NCBI GenBank assembly: GCA_023374025.1
Contig: SIJG01000061.1
Location: 728,437 to 792,436 of the forward strand
DNA: 64,000 bases
Source: Heterodera schachtii
Taxonomy: Eukaryota; Nematoda; Chromadorea; Rhabditida; Heteroderidae
Direction: 5' to 3'
This document shows positions 46,683-64,000 of this stretch, piece by piece. Within the stretch, counting starts at the first letter, position 1. Each line of letters begins with the position of its first letter. A program made the position numbers and the translations under genes. The notes under the pieces are model-generated. The model did not search any database, was not told where the DNA came from, and saw nothing but the letters and a program-made list of their open reading frames with translations.

Positions 46683-49600
46683 CGTAACATTTCTACTAAA
46701 TTGCATTTATTTTCACCTGTACCCAACCATTACCCTTCCGCCAATGTCCCCCCCCCCAAGGTCCCTTCTCCGCGCCGACCATGGGGCTTCTCATCCTTGC
46801 CCCCGTCGGTTGTTTCCATAATAAAATCGCATTTATCCCACCCTAAATCCCCTCATCTTGCACCTCTTCTTCTTCCATCATCCACTTTCAATTTCATTTT
46901 CATCCCCTCCGCCGCGCCGCACTTTCACTTGCCCCGTCCTCCCCTCACTCTTCTCACCGCCGTTGTCGTCCGTTTTCATCGCCCCGCATCATCGGAAGGG
47001 GGGCGGAGGAGTGGCCCTCCACTTTTGCTGATGAATGAATGAATGGATGGATGAATGAAGAATACGCCTTCCTCTCTACTGCTGCTGACCCCCAACAAAA
47101 TGTGAAAATGTGTGGAAGAAAAATCAATCACAAAGCAACCAACACCCCACCCGAGCAGCAGCAGCAAACAGCACAAAATGTGTTGGACTTGGACGAACCG
47201 CCGGGGAAGGGGGGCGGGCAAAATGGACGCGGCGCGGACGGACGGAAGAATCGGGGGACGGAAGAGGAAGAGGATGAATGAAGAATTGGACAGTGATGCC
47301 TTCCTTTTGTTGCTGCTGATCGTCTTTTCGTCTTGCTGCTGTGTGTGTGCTGTCCGCGTCGTCGTCGTCGTCCGTCCCGTTGTGTTGTGTCCGTTCTTCC
47401 CCCCCCCCCCCTCCCCCCCCCCCCTCCTCCCCCGCCAAATTTGATGTGTTTGTCTTCACTCACTTCCATACATATTTTTCTCACTTCCCCCGTCCCCCTC
47501 CCCTCGTCCCCGATTTTTATTTATTTTTTATTTTTCCACACCCACAGTTATGTATTTATTTAGAAATAATTAGAAATTAATTTCATTAGTAAATAAAGAA
47601 ATATTTTTTTAAAAATTGGATATTCAAAATTATCCCAACATAGCATCTCTAAAACCCAAAACAACCATGGTACGAAGTACGCCAAAACTGAAAAAACGTG
47701 GAAAACTTTTTCTACGTTGGCGGGGAGAAATTTCTGGCATTTTTAGCAAAACTAACCAATAAAATTGTACATCACCGATTGGAATCCTAAAATTTGAGCA
47801 AAAAAAAAAAGGGTCACAGATTTGCCCGTTCAAATTTATTGTCTTCTGCTGGTGTGCCTGATTATACGAATTCCACAATTTTCCCTGCCCCTCTCTTAAT
47901 TTGCCTAAATCCAATTGATAATACGACTAAAAATGCCGTGCCGTTGGCGAACCACAATACTGCTGGGCCGCACCATTTTTCAGTTACTGCAACACCCCTC
48001 TTGTTTAATTGAATTGTCTTAGAATTTTTTTTTTTTAATTATTATATTTTTTTGTTTTTTTAATTCCCTTTTTCACAACCATCTTTTCTTAGCCATCTAC
48101 TCGAGATTTCCGGCCAAGACTAAAACACTTTCTCGACTCCACAGATCGAGACTCTCTCTAGCAGGAATATCACAAATAAATCCGTTTCTCCATCCTAATC
48201 AATCCTCATTAGTCATGACAAATCAATTAAGCAAAACAACACCCCCCCCCCACCCTGTTGTCCAATGAGTCGGAATTGCGAAAGAAGCCGCTTTTCACAG
48301 GCGTGTTATTCCAATTTTCATAAATCCGATTGCATTATCCGACTTTCCATCTCTCTCCTCTTCCTAACCAACCACAAAGTCCGCGATCGATGACCGCCAC
48401 GAAAGAAAGCATTTATCTGTTAACTGATCAAACGGCTAATGAGCTTAATCGATCTGCTTTAACAGAGTGAAGGATAAAGACAATGCTCATGGGAAAAGCA
48501 TATTTTATGGCGAGAAATTTCTTGGCAATTTGTTGTAGCAATTATTCATTCAAGAAATTTGTTTTCCAACGCTTTTGGAATTTTACTAAAAGTGCAATTG
48601 ACTTACTTTATTGATCGGCATCAAAATTAAGTTAACAATGATTTTTTAAGTTTTTTTACTTCTCAAAGTTTACAGTCTTCGGAAAAAATATCTTTATCTT
48701 AATACAACTACTATTTTTCGGGAAAAAATCGTAATTTTTTGTCAAGGTTTTGGCTTCTTTCTGGGTCACTGCAGATCACGAATTCTACACTTTTTTACCC
48801 AATTTCCGATCCCTAACTCGAACATGAACACTTGATTGAAAATTTAAATTTATCGAATTTTTTACTTCGTTCCAATTAGTTAATGAAATGCAGGATTTTC
48901 TGAAATGTGTGTCAAAATTCGTGTTCAGCGACGCTGAAAACTCCCGGGAATTTCTAAATTTACAAAAATTCTAATTTCGAATTTTTAAAAATTTCTTGAG
49001 AGGGAAACGGGGGGGGGGGGTGGGGGAGCGAAAAGTGCACCCGCCCCCTTCATCCCCCGTTTCGTTGCATGCTTGGTACAATTTATCATTAGCAAGAAAT
49101 CTCGGGGCGGAAGTGATCGGCAATTTGTCACTTTCCACAGTGTGTGGAGGGCGGCACTGATCACAAGCAAAAAAAAGGGGCGATTCCGCTTGACGGGCCC
49201 CCCGGGGAGAGAAAGATGGATGATCTCGAGAATCCCGACCATTCCAATCCCAACTTCTCATCCGAGCAAAAGCGAGTAAAATCTGTGAGGCATTTATTAC
49301 ACAAAATGCATATGTATAAGTTATAAATATGTACATTAAAAGCGATTATTATCATTATCCTCTCTTTTTTCTCTCGCTTGGTTTTACGCCCTCTCATTTT
49401 TTTTTCATTTATTTCCTGTTTAGTGACGATTGGAGAGCGAATACGGGTCGTACCAGTACGGACCCGTCCCCCTTAATTCGACCTATACGGGTTTTTACGG
49501 ATTACGGGTTTCACGGGTATTTAGCCGTAAGTGCCGTACCTCGTATAGATGACAGCAGCAACCCATAACCCTTATCCGTATTGTACATTCGAAAATTTCG

Positions 49601-51163
49601 ATCTTATGACGATAGGCGCTACTTGAGGTTTTTATTTTTATTTTTTTAATGTAAAATTCATGACAAAATTAATAGATATTTTACTCGCTTTCTTTCACCT
49701 GTTTTGGCTTTTCTCGGTTTTACGAACTTTTTCCGCTCTCTTTCTTCCCATCCAATTCTTCCACCTTTTATTTCCCTATTTCTCAAAATCTTTTGCCTTT
49801 TTCTTTTCCCTGACACACTCTCTTTCTCTCACTCAAATTTACCCTCTTTCACTCGCGCTCTCAATTTCACACACTATTCCTCTGCCCATTTCTCGGCTTT
49901 CCCACAGTGTCTCTTCCCCTCTCTTGAGTTACCTTCCGCCATTTTTATCCTTTTTTTTCTCATTTGGGGATCGATAAACAATGAAAAATGACAAAATAAT
50001 CCGCTCGCCTCCCACCGCCGCCGCCGATTCGTTAATGTTTTTCCTTTTTAATACTTATTTGTTAGTACATTGTTTATGCCTTTGTGTTAATGCGCGATCG
50101 GAATTCTTTCGCGGATTGATCACTTTTTATCATAAAAAATTTAAATTAATTTTAATTGCGAAATTTAAGAGACGAAAATCGTTGTCGAGAGTCTCGGCCT
50201 TAAGTCTCGGACTGACAAAATTTGCATTTTTTCAGATTTTTGGCATTTTTTTTGAATTTGATCAGGATTCGTGTTTTCATTGCCTAAGGGTCTCGAATTT
50301 GAGCTTAGGTCTGACAGAACAACGATTTAGAGATTCTACCATTTTTTGGGCGTCTCACCTTGGTAGAAAAATCATTTTTTTGGTGTCTGACTTTTTTTTC
50401 AAATTCCGATTAAATTTTTATTGCTTTTCGTATGCTCGGTCCCTCGCTAATTACCTCTAATTTATTTCAACAAATTATTATGCTTTTATTATAAAATCCC
50501 TCTCTCTCTCCCCCACTTTTCTCTAATTTTTAATTATTTTTGCTTCCTCCGATCATTCGCCAATTAATTTCCACCCCAATCATCAAAAATTAATTAGTTT
50601 TCTGCTCTCTTTTTATCATTGTTGTTTTTTAATTTGTCATTTTATGGCATCCCCAAATTTCGTTTCGTTCGCCGTTCAAATGAATTAAATTACATTTTGT
50701 GAATCATTGCCCTCCCTCTCCAGCGATTTCTTCCCCAAAAAAACCAATCAAAGAAAAGCCGAAAAGCAATCGCCCGGCCATTTTCTCATTTTCTCGGCTC
50801 CTCCCCGCCGGCGTCGTTCGTTTTGTTGTCATTGTCGTCATCGTCGTTCTGCTCTGATAAGCACTCTTCTCCCCTCCTCTCACCTTTCTTTTTTCTGTTT
50901 GAAATCACAAAAATATTTTTGGGCGCACAAATTTTGTGTCATAAAAATTTTTACAAGAAAAATTAATTTTTTTGTTGGTAATTCTTATGAAATTTTGAAA
51001 TTGGCGCAAAAGTCGGCTAACCGTTTTTATCCAGCACGGAAGCCCCCTTTGATATCCACCGCTTTGGTGCGTTCTCGACGCGGGGTATAGTTAGTAAGCT
51101 TAATGCCATGCCGAAGCTAAAACCAAAGCAATTTAAAATTGAATTACAAACAAAAAAGATAAA

Positions 51164-51168
<5 letters not shown>

Positions 51169-51198
<30 letters not shown>
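51169..51198. repeat. (AG)n microsatellite
   Basis: About 15 ag units interrupted near the end by gtgag. Confidence 0.8.
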
Positions 51199-51201
<3 letters not shown>

Positions 51202-54200
51202 GCCTGAAAATAAAATTAAACTAAAGTTGAACTAGAACGCAGAATGTTTTAAATTTCTATTGTAAAACAGGTTTTAAATTTTGAGGATCTTGATTTCAAT
51301 TCATTTTTATAGCTAGCCTAAATGCGCGCCGAAGGCGCGCTTTCGGACTAGTTGATTAAATTGCAAAAAACTATTTAAAGCTATGTTGTTAAATGTTCTA
51401 ATTTTTGGTCCTAAAATCTGATTTTTTAGCCATGATATCCGAATTTTGAAAATTTTTTAGAAACCTGATATAATTCCCAATCCTAATTTTTCTTAAATCG
51501 AATTGATCAATTATAAATATTAGATAAGATTTGAACAAAACTTGGCACAAGACTTAAAAAAAAAATTGCGTTTTAGCAAATCCCGATAATCCCGCGGGAT
51601 CCCGAAAAAAAGATCCCGACACGGGATCCCTCCGACCCCAAGTTGTCCAAATAAAATGTCTTATTTGTAAGGCAAAACATTTTTTCAAAGCACTGGCGAG
51701 GATTCGAAGAATTTAAAATTGTGTGATTTTTTGAGCTAATGAGTTTTATTTTGAATAGAATATTTATGAATTTGCTTTTTTAATTAGTTTTTAAATCCTT
51801 TTAGTGATAATAAAAAACCAACAAATATTAATATTTAATTGATTTTCGTTTAACAATCCATGTCATAAATTTATAATTTTTTTGATGATTCACCTTTTGA
51901 AATTTTGAAATTAATACCCCATTTTAAAAGGATTTGGATTTTTAATTAAAAAACCTCAATATTTTGTGTCCACTTTCACCAAAAAATTTCCTTTTTTAAT
52001 TTTCTTTGACGCCGGCTAATGACCATTCATTAAAATCATTATCCCCCTTTCATTTCCCCATTTTCACTTTTAATTTGGCATTTTTCTCGGCGCCGTCATT
52101 CATCAAATTCGGCGATTATTTGTAATCATTCCGCAACACTCACTTTTTTTTTATCAATTTACCTTTTTCTGCTGCTACTGGTTTCATTTTACATTTGTCC
52201 AGAGCCCGCAACATTTAATTGGTGCGTTTTAAATTGATTAATTACCCCCCCCCCCCCTCCTCCACCGATCATTTCCATCATTAGCGGTAATTGATCGTTG
52301 GTTAATCGCCTCTTCCCCACCCATTTCATGGCCTTGGCATTTTTCGTCGATAACATCGCCTCCTCTCCAAATTCTCTAATACTTATGTCATTCCATTAAA
52401 TTCTGTCTGTCTCCTCACTTTCCCTGGAGAGAAATCAAATTTATTTTTTTTATCAAAGCACTAATTTTTTTTTTAATTTTCAATATTTATAATACTTAAT
52501 AATTTGATTTTGTAATTAGTCAATGACACCTACAAAAAGGAAAAAAAATAAATTAAAACTATTTTTTTTTAAATTAAATCCTCTGAAAATTGCCTTTAAA
52601 ATTTTTGAATTTTGAATGATGTCCAAAGGCACCGCTTGGAATGAAATTAAATTTTCAATATTGAAGAAAAATTTATTTTTTAATATGATGTAAAATAAGC
52701 ATTTTTACTTTTTTCCGCCTTTGTTTTTCTTTTCCTCGCCCCCCGCCGACGGTGCGGTCAACCGAATTAAGAAGCAATAATTTTTTCTATTTGACAGTTA
52801 ACCAAATTTATAAGTTGGGTATCATTCAAAAAACTCTAAATTTTTAAGAAGCTATGTTATGCTATTGTTACACTATTAAACAACAATTATAAAAAGGTTT
52901 CAACATGAATTCGCAAAAAAAAAAAGTTAGATTTTTTGCGTATTTTCATTAATTAGTGACTTTTTTGTCGGTTAATCTTTTTGATTTATTGAATGCTAAT
53001 AAGGGCTTATTAAGAGCTTTCGAATGAGACAATTTTATCAAATTTGAGAAAAAAGAAATAAAATTATGGCTTTTGAACTTGCTGATACACAGTTGACGGG
53101 ACGGAGTTGAGCCGCTCTGCGCCCTGCTGAGGGGTTCTTTTTATATATGCTCGCCCCGTCATGGAAGATGAGAGGCGCGGGACAGTGCGGGGAGAGAGGG
53201 GGGGGGGGATTAGTAGAAAAGCCCCTCGGGGGCTCCATTTACAAAACCACCTGCGTTAGTGCATATTAGCACAACAACCACCTGCTGTTGCCTATTCTGA
53301 CGGGCTTATTTTGCATAAAAACAAATTTTATGGTCCGAAAAAATTCACTATTTGCCCCACTTTCCTTCTCTGCTTAATTTTAATATATATACATCAATTC
53401 ATTAATGAACATAAACTTATGCTCTAATAGAACCGCCCCCTCTTCCCTCTTAAAGCCAGCCTTTTAAATGGAGCGCAACGAGGTCCCTCCGATGCGCTCT
53501 AACAGGAAAATTTTCCGGAAACGGAACTATGTGCTTCTTAAAAATTATTGTGCCCAGAAAAACTCCAAAAGTCTAAAAACCGGAATCCGGTTACATTCCT
53601 GTAAACATATTATTTCTTATATATTCTGGGTTCCATCATAACAATACACACGCTCTGCTTGTACACCTGTGTACAGTAGTAGCGCATATACTGTATTTTA
53701 TATCTTGGTAGTGTATATAGAAATACAGTACATTCACCTTTTTCAACAGATTGCATCTTCTTTTGTATTCATTCCTCTTTCACTGTTGGATTTTGTTATT
53801 TCTGTTATTTTTGTTGTCGTCCTTCACCTCTTTCCCCCATTTTACCCTTTTCAGCTCCGTTTCAATCATTTGCATTTGTTTCTCACACTTCGCCAACTCA
53901 TTCCACATTTTTTTCTCAATGATTCATTTTTAAAATTGCTTACCACTAATTAACAAAGTAATTAATTAATTAAATAATTAATTTTAAATTTTAGAAAATT
54001 TATTTATTCTTTTTCCACGGGTTTCCATATTAAATGCTTCTTCTTTTGTCGTCTTCACTGTTTTGATCAGTTGCGCAATGCTTCTTTGATCGCTTTTTAT
54101 CGGCTGCAATCCTTCCCATACTTAACATTCAAATCACTTCCAACCTCAATTTGATCATTTTTTCTGATCAACAATTTCCCAACTGATCAGTTTTCGTCCT

Positions 54201-54214
54201 CCGCTGATCTAAAA

Positions 54215-57725
<3,511 letters not shown>

Positions 57726-60700
57726 GTAGAAAATAATTTAACTTAATTAGCTTCATTTATTTAATTATTATAATTTTAATTCTTTTTTTTTCATTAAATA
57801 GTATCTCTCCTTTTCATTTTTTTCTTTTTTCTCTTCATTTCCTTTCTCTCTTTCCCCCTCTCTCTCTTTCTCTTCTCTCTCTATCTCTCGCTCTTTCTTT
57901 CTCCGACAATGCACAAGCTGTCCAATTAATTAACAAATTAATTAATTAACTAATGAATTATTTTTTTGCGCTCCGCAATTTCTCTCCCCCAAAATGTCCC
58001 ACACAATTAGTATTTTCCTCCGCCCAAATTATTGTTTACATTTTATTTTGTTTTCTTTCGCACCTTTTTTCTTTTTTCATTCGTCTTTTGGGGTGTTTCA
58101 GATCCACCAGGTTCAGTCCCTTGCTCCTTTTTTAAATTACAAAAAATTTCGCTAAATTTTTCCATAAATTTTCTCCCGGCGGCGCCTATCGGCACCGCTG
58201 GCACCCCCGGTTCCACAAAAGTTTTTTTGAAATTAAGACTAGTTTTTTCCGGATCGAGATGCATTTTACCTAAATCCCGAAAACCAATGCAAAACTCAAA
58301 CTGTGCCTTTATTGAATCTCAGATGTTAAGACCTTAAGACAGATCGTACAATTTTTAAAATTTTTATTTGACTCGAACCTCGGAGATTTTCAAAAATTCT
58401 GATTTTTATTTGGCACAAAATAATAAACAAATTGCAATTTTTACAAAATGTTCCAATTTTTTTCCTTTTAATGCGTTCATGTCAAATTGATGATTCATCA
58501 GAAACTTAGTAAACCCAAAAACTTTGCGGCGCTGAAATGGCCGGGACCGAAGTGTCCCGTGTTGGTCTGACCAACTCTGTGCTGCTGCTGTCTGTCCGTC
58601 CCATTGCCTCAATCATTCGATCATTTGTCCGCTCCTTTTTCAGCCCCCCCCCCCCCTTTATTAAACCGTCACATTCCCCGGCCGCAAAAATTTCACACAA
58701 TTTTTGCCCGGTCCCCATGGTCGTGGTCGCCTTCTTTTGTCGTCCAATTGTACACCCAACAGAAAATGGGGGACGAAAAGTGACAATTTACACACAATTC
58801 ATACAAAACATTCCATTCCTTTCCCCCGGGGGGGGGGGAGAGGTCCAATTCCTCAATTCCTTTGAATTTTTGTGGGGACACCAAAACACCAATCACAACA
58901 AAAATGGACAAAAATAATACAATAGGGGTGGGGGGGGAAGGAAGAAAGAAAGTAAAGGAATGGAATGGAAGAAGAAAGGATGGTTGTGATTGGTCGGTGC
59001 TTTGGCTCGAAAAAATAATTAATTTATTTTTCTTCACCGGTCCCCCCACCCTCGGGCGTCTCATTACCCCCCTCCCCCCCCCTATTAGCGGCCATTTCAA
59101 AGGGAGCCGAAAAATGGGAATTGGGCCGACAGCGCCCGATCAGCAACAGATAGAGAATAGATAGATGGACCAGGGAAGGTAATGGCGATCATTGCAATAA
59201 AAGTGGAACTGTCTGATTTAAAGGGAATGGCGGGAGAGAGTGAAATGCACTAATTTAATGCCACTAATTCGTGGGGGTGACTCATCATTGGCTAAACCTT
59301 GGAATGGGTAATTAATTACCCAATTGCATTTACTTGGACATTTAATCGCCTTAATTCTAAGAGAAATTTTGGGTTTCTTTTCGCAGTTGGATTAAAGCAA
59401 TAACAAAAAATTAACCGTGAATCGGTCTAAATTTTCGGGCTTTTTATGTATAAAACTCCCTGCCCTTGGCAGTTTTATGTCGACTAACCGAATTTTTGAG
59501 GGTTAATATTTGGCACATTCACAGCCCTTGGCATTTTCCACGCTTAGCCATCCAAAATCGTTCCACCCAGCGACTGTGATTTACCCCAATCAATACCGAA
59601 ATCAGTGATCATCGTCTTTTGATCAATCATTCGCCCCCCCCCCAATCGTTCATTCAACGTTCTTCCGACCTTTGGCGCCCATCGGCTTAGTTGTTGTGTT
59701 GTTCGAGTGCGCTTGCGCACTTTGCCCCCTGCCCACCCCCCAGGTTCTTGAAGGTCACCCACCGCTCACCCAATCCCGTCAAGTTGACTCCATCGCCCAT
59801 AGTATTGCAAAAATAAGTCGCCCCGACAAATGACCTCGCCATCCGAATCGTTTGTCCGTCCGTCCGTCCTTCCGTCGCTGACACTTTTGCTCTGTCCTCC
59901 TTGAGAACAGCAGCAAGAAGTGTCATCAATTTTCATAATTCCACCACCACCTTTAGAGGGATATTCGAGAATTGGGTTTACCGAGAATTGAGAATCGCTC
60001 GAATTTACCACCCGCGAGAGACCGGCGAAATTAACTCCACGAGATCTAAGAGATCAGCTCCCGAGAATCCCTTGGATTTCAACCCTTGGCCAAAACTTCA
60101 AGAATTTTCGAGAGTTCAGTGTCACAACTAGACAATCATACATCTCTAAATTTTGAGAAACTTTGTGTTCTTTTTTTGAACTCTAATCATCATTTAAGCA
60201 TCCTTTCATTTTCTCAAGTTTCTTATTTTAATTTAGAAATAATTTAAATATATTAAGTACATTATTTATTTAAAAAAGTTTGTAGCAAATAGATAAAAAA
60301 CAGTTTTTCTTCTATTTTCATTCTCATCTTGTCTCATCAAAAATACCCAATTTATTTGAATTTTTTCATTTAAAAAATGTTTCGTACCTTCCATTGGTCT
60401 CATGCCCCCGCCCAAAAAAGCCGAAAATTAATTAATTCGAAGAGTGTTGTAATTAAAATTTGTAACTTTTAAATGTCAACAAATGAGAATGCGAAAATGG
60501 TTTCTTTTCCCCTCCTTTCTCGAGAGTCTCGAGAATAATAAATAATCATTTTATGATTGGATGGATGACTCATCACCATTCATTCATTCATTCGTCTTCT
60601 TCCACCAAACTTTCTTCCACATCCATTCACAATTTTCACAGTCGCCATCCTCATCATCATTCACGCCTTCATCTTCATCCCAAGCCCATCATCCCAAAAA

Positions 60701-63700
60701 TGTCCATCGATTCCATCGCACCCGCCGATCCGATTTCGCCCCCCCCCCCGCACCCCACAACAGCAACACATTCAATCAGCCCCCCCCCCCCATTTATATG
60801 TCTGTGCATTTCCATTTCAATGACCGACGACCGCTCAAGAAGCGAGATCTAGTCGATTTGTTTGATTGGGGATTTAATCCCATTAAGGATTCAATGATCA
60901 GTCTTATCCTGTGGAGCCGGTCGATCGGAGTTGGGTTGTATCCCATCAAAATAAACCGCAATTTTATCCCGATGAATATTGAATAATTGTCAGCAAATGA
61001 GGGGTGCGGTATTAAGAGATTCTGAATTGATACCTTCCAATTTATCCAGAAAAGGTGGTTCATTGAGCCCCTATGTTTGATCATGCCCTTATTTTATCCT
61101 GTGATAAGTGTCCTTATCACTATGTCCTTGTCCATGATCATGGACGTGGCCAACGTCATCCAATGATGGCAATGTCCTTATCTCTTCCATTTGACCTTGG
61201 CCAAATCCGTGTGCCATATATCTCCCACCTCCCATTGCTTCTCACAATATTTGGACTTGTACTTCCGCCATTTTATCCGTTCGTCCGACTGCTGCTGCCG
61301 GGTGACTGATTGAACGCGTCCGTCAACAAACACAACACCCATCACCAACATCACCATCATCATCAACAACCAACAAAGTGTACCGGTTGAATGGGGCGGG
61401 GGACGTCGTCCCCTCGGGGGAGGGAGGGGGGCATCGACTGGAAGAAAGGGACAGCGGCAGGAAAAGACGAAGACCGACCGAATGAATGATTGGACGGATG
61501 AATGATTTTCTGATTTTCCTCTCTTCCCCCTCCTCCCAATTCTTCCGTTTTCTTCCGTCCAAAAAACGTTTCTAAATGCCTCTTCCCCCCTTTCCTTTCC
61601 TCCTCCCCTTAAATGTTGCCGGTTCTCCCTCCCCTTCCCCTCCTCTTTTCGCTTTTTGATCAATCCGACAACCGTTCTTTGTCTATCAATTGCCCCCACC
61701 CTCCTTCCACTTTCTATTTCCCTATTTTTTCCCACCCTTTCATCCCTGATCCCTGATATTGCTAGTCTTCCCCCCCCCCCCCACACACTCTCTTATGCTC
61801 ACCCATTATGCCAGCGATTCATCTCGTCCCTCTCTCTCCCCTCCATCATCTCATTTTCCGATCAAAATCCGTTCCTGAATCTTCCTCCCCTACACCCATT
61901 TATTAATCACTTAATACATCATTTTTTACCTAATTCTCCAATTCTCTCTTCCCTTTTCCCATTCCCCCCCCCCTCCCCTACATTTTTGCCGTGTATTTTC
62001 CAATTTTCTCATCAGTGTGATTCCCCCCCCCCACATTTCCCCAATTCCAATGCCTTCATCTCCTTCTCCTCCCATTTTTGTCACCCATCAACCGCTATTT
62101 CACCCCAATTTTGTCCCATCACCGGCGGCGATGGGCAGCAGAAGCAGCGGGGGCACCCACCACACAACATTACCCCTCCCCCCCCCCCCGCCCCAACCAC
62201 ACACATTTTTGTTGTGTTTGCGCACCATTTAGTGGCGGTGGCGCGGTGGGGTGACGTGTTCTTTGACTGTACGAAGAAAAGGGGGACCTCTTCCCCCCGT
62301 TTCTCCTCCTCATCCTCCCGTTTTACCCCCTCCCCCTCTCCCTCCCACTGCAGCACATTCTCTCCCATCAGTCGACCATGAAAGGAAGGAAGTGAGAATT
62401 CTTCTTACCACCCTCTTCCCCCCCCGGCCCCGGGGGTGCTGCTGCCAGCCGATTCTTCGATTCCTTCTCTTCCTCTATTCCTCCTTCCTCCTCCCTCTCC
62501 CCGTCTCCAGCAGTTGAGCATCTACCAGCCGCGCTCCCAGCATCATCTCCTCCCTTCTCTCATCCCACCAACAGCCCTCGCTCTCCCGCCCTCCCCGTGC
62601 TGCTGTTTGTGTGTGTGTGCGTGTGCAAAGCATTTGCCCCTTGGGGGTGGAAATTGTGGGGGCCCTGTGCGGCACCGCGTTTGACTACTGCTGACCATGG
62701 GGGGAGGCGGGGGGAGTGGGGGGGGGGAGGGGAAACAGTCGCGTCAAAAGGCTGTGCCCTCTCCCATCGCCTCGTCAATCTTCACACAGCAGCACCACTC
62801 ATTGCTCCTCCGTGCGGTGGTGGTAGTTGTGTTGTGTATGTATAAATGAATTAATGGCGGTGGTATTCACGCGTTTAGTGTTGTTGGGGGGAGACGCCCC
62901 CCACGGGCTGATTTGTGAGGGGAGACGACTCCCCCCCAAGGGGTCGGAATCTCTCCATTCTTCCCCTCCCTAATATTGCGCATCCTGTCGATTTGGGCGA
63001 GGGGGTAAGCGGGGTGCTCCTTACCCCCCCCCCCCCCTCAAAAGGGTTAAACCCCCCCCCCATCTCACCGCCATCAAATCATCAACACGGGAGAGGAAGT
63101 AACGGGCCGCGTTGGATCCATCCCTCCACCCGGGCGACTGGGGCCAATTGAGTCCCGCGCGATTGAGTGCCAGACTGTTTTTAAACGGCCACTAATTTTT
63201 CATGAGTAAGCCAAGTTCTTCATGATTCATTGGACTATTAATTATTTAAAATATGTGATTCATTGGACAAAAAAAGTTATTAAAACTTCAAAATATAAAA
63301 AAATAATAAAATAAGTTCTCATTGTTTAATTACTTTTAATTGCCTGTTAATGGCTTTTGAAAAGTTGCCAAATTTTCAGAATTTTATATAATGGCTCAAA
63401 ATAGCCTGGTACTCAATTGAGCGGAAATCAATTGGCGGAGCCACCTCTGTTCGTTTTTTTTGCACATTACATGAAGCACAAAACGCCAACCCGTCTCCTG
63501 GCCCAATCCCTTGTCCCACTGCTGTTTTACTTTTTTGTCACCCCAAATTTGCCCCCCCCCCCGCCGCTTGGCCCACATTAAATCATTGACAATTAGGGGA
63601 CAAAGAATTGAATGTGCCCTGGGGGAGGGGGAACAAACGGCGGCCAACCCAACCATGCTAATGCAGTACAAGCCATGTTGCTGCTATTGCTGTTGATGCT

Positions 63701-64000
63701 CTTACTAATTCTGCTCTGCTTGTGCTATTGTTTGTTCATGGTTGGCTGGGTGCCCATCGTCCCATGGACATGACTCTTTTGTTAATTGATTATGGCCAAT
63801 GCGCTTCTGAGACTGGTTTCGGGATCATTTTAATTTTTTCTGATCACTTTTGTCCCATTGAATGTTTTGGGTCACACTGATCACTTTAACTAGTTATATC
63901 GCCTCGATCACTTTGACTGCTCCTGAACACTTGAAATTTTCTGATCAACTTTTGATTCTCTTCAGCCATCTGTTTGACTTCACTTTATTAAAGCTCTTTA
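57726..64000. other. 6.3 kb without a supported exon
   Basis: Probably the following spectraplakin intron, since the second CH domain has not appeared by the end of the window. It contains many C or G runs (58644-58657, 58828-58838, about 59634-59641, 60738, 61769, 61966, 62025, 62183, 63025, 63051, 63550), pyrimidine-rich blocks at about 57790-57900 and 61500-62600, and repeated tgatca words after 63800. Open frames on both strands are rich in Pro, Ser or Gly runs and lack splice or homology support. Confidence 0.45.

Larger units (their letters stand above)
44800..54190. other. 9.4 kb without a supported exon
   Basis: Either intergenic DNA or one giant intron. It holds homopolymers (C at 45428-45441, G at 45805-45818, T at 45910-45931, C at 47399-47424, G at 49009-49020, C at 52245-52257, G at 53198-53208), a 44-base tandem pair (46595-46682), an (AG)n run (51169-51198), and pyrimidine-rich blocks at about 46300-47000, 47300-47520 and 49700-49970. 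Degenerate tacgggt words cluster at 49450-49540, and gatcccg words at 51575-51640. Confidence 0.45.

Noticed and set aside
46138..46821. Open frame of 227 codons on the + strand
   Set aside because: Pro/Ser/Phe-rich translation of pyrimidine-rich intron DNA that includes a 44-base tandem duplicate; no domain.
47820..48012. Possible exon with an Asn/Pro/Thr-rich frame ending in a stop
   Set aside because: An acceptor is present, but its phase does not fit the neighbouring exons and no start or partner was found.
61178..61786. Open frame of 202 codons on the - strand
   Set aside because: Rich in Arg, Gly and Glu because the + strand is pyrimidine-rich; no splice context or domain.

Overview
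The window looks like nuclear DNA of a plant-parasitic nematode, most likely a cyst nematode (Heteroderidae: Globodera or Heterodera). The base composition is AT-rich and genes are split into short exons with GT-AG introns. A SPRY protein of the SPRYSEC type sits beside a small expanded F-box-like family, and long introns carry many G or C homopolymers. The genus is inference; the eukaryotic, intron-rich character is seen directly. All convincing genes lie on the + strand. Exon models were built by hand from splice signals, reading-frame phase and comparison between copies, without transcript data.

Left part, 0.2-31 kb, accessory and repeatedly duplicated. Four copies (A 1.3-3.0, D 8.2-10.1, B 19.2-20.9, C 24.1-25.8 kb) of a six-exon gene encode 225-226 residue proteins with an F-box-like start and a fixed Pro/Asp-rich tail. 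Copy A is followed by 878-bp tandem units, each carrying an exon-4-like and an exon-6-like cassette. A SPRY gene occurs twice (11.8-15.6 and 27.7-30.1 kb). Copy 1 keeps a signal peptide, a linker and a coiled coil, but a one-base deletion stops it inside SPRY. Copy 2 has lost the signal-peptide exon and has a broken linker, but it has an intact 298-residue coiled-coil/SPRY frame that starts at an ATG created where the ancestral splice acceptor was lost.

The layout fits a tandem duplication with a period of about 17.9 kb. The left copy of a forkhead gene (16.8-18.8 kb) is cut inside the DNA-binding domain and joined to sequence upstream of F-box copy B. That junction is a palindrome containing TTAGGC/GCCTAA, the nematode telomere hexamer. 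The right forkhead copy (31.3-39.0 kb) is complete.

Right part, 31-64 kb, conserved genes with very long introns. After the forkhead gene comes a phase-consistent six-exon unit (41.7-44.8 kb) that I cannot identify; it may be the 5' part of the next gene. At 54.2-57.7 kb lie N-terminal exons of a spectraplakin (VAB-10/MACF/dystonin family) with a clear first calponin-homology domain that contains an apparent one-base frameshift. The gene must continue past 64 kb. The remainder (45-54 kb and 57.7-64 kb) holds homopolymer runs, (CT)n repeats and pyrimidine-rich DNA, with no coding exon I can support.
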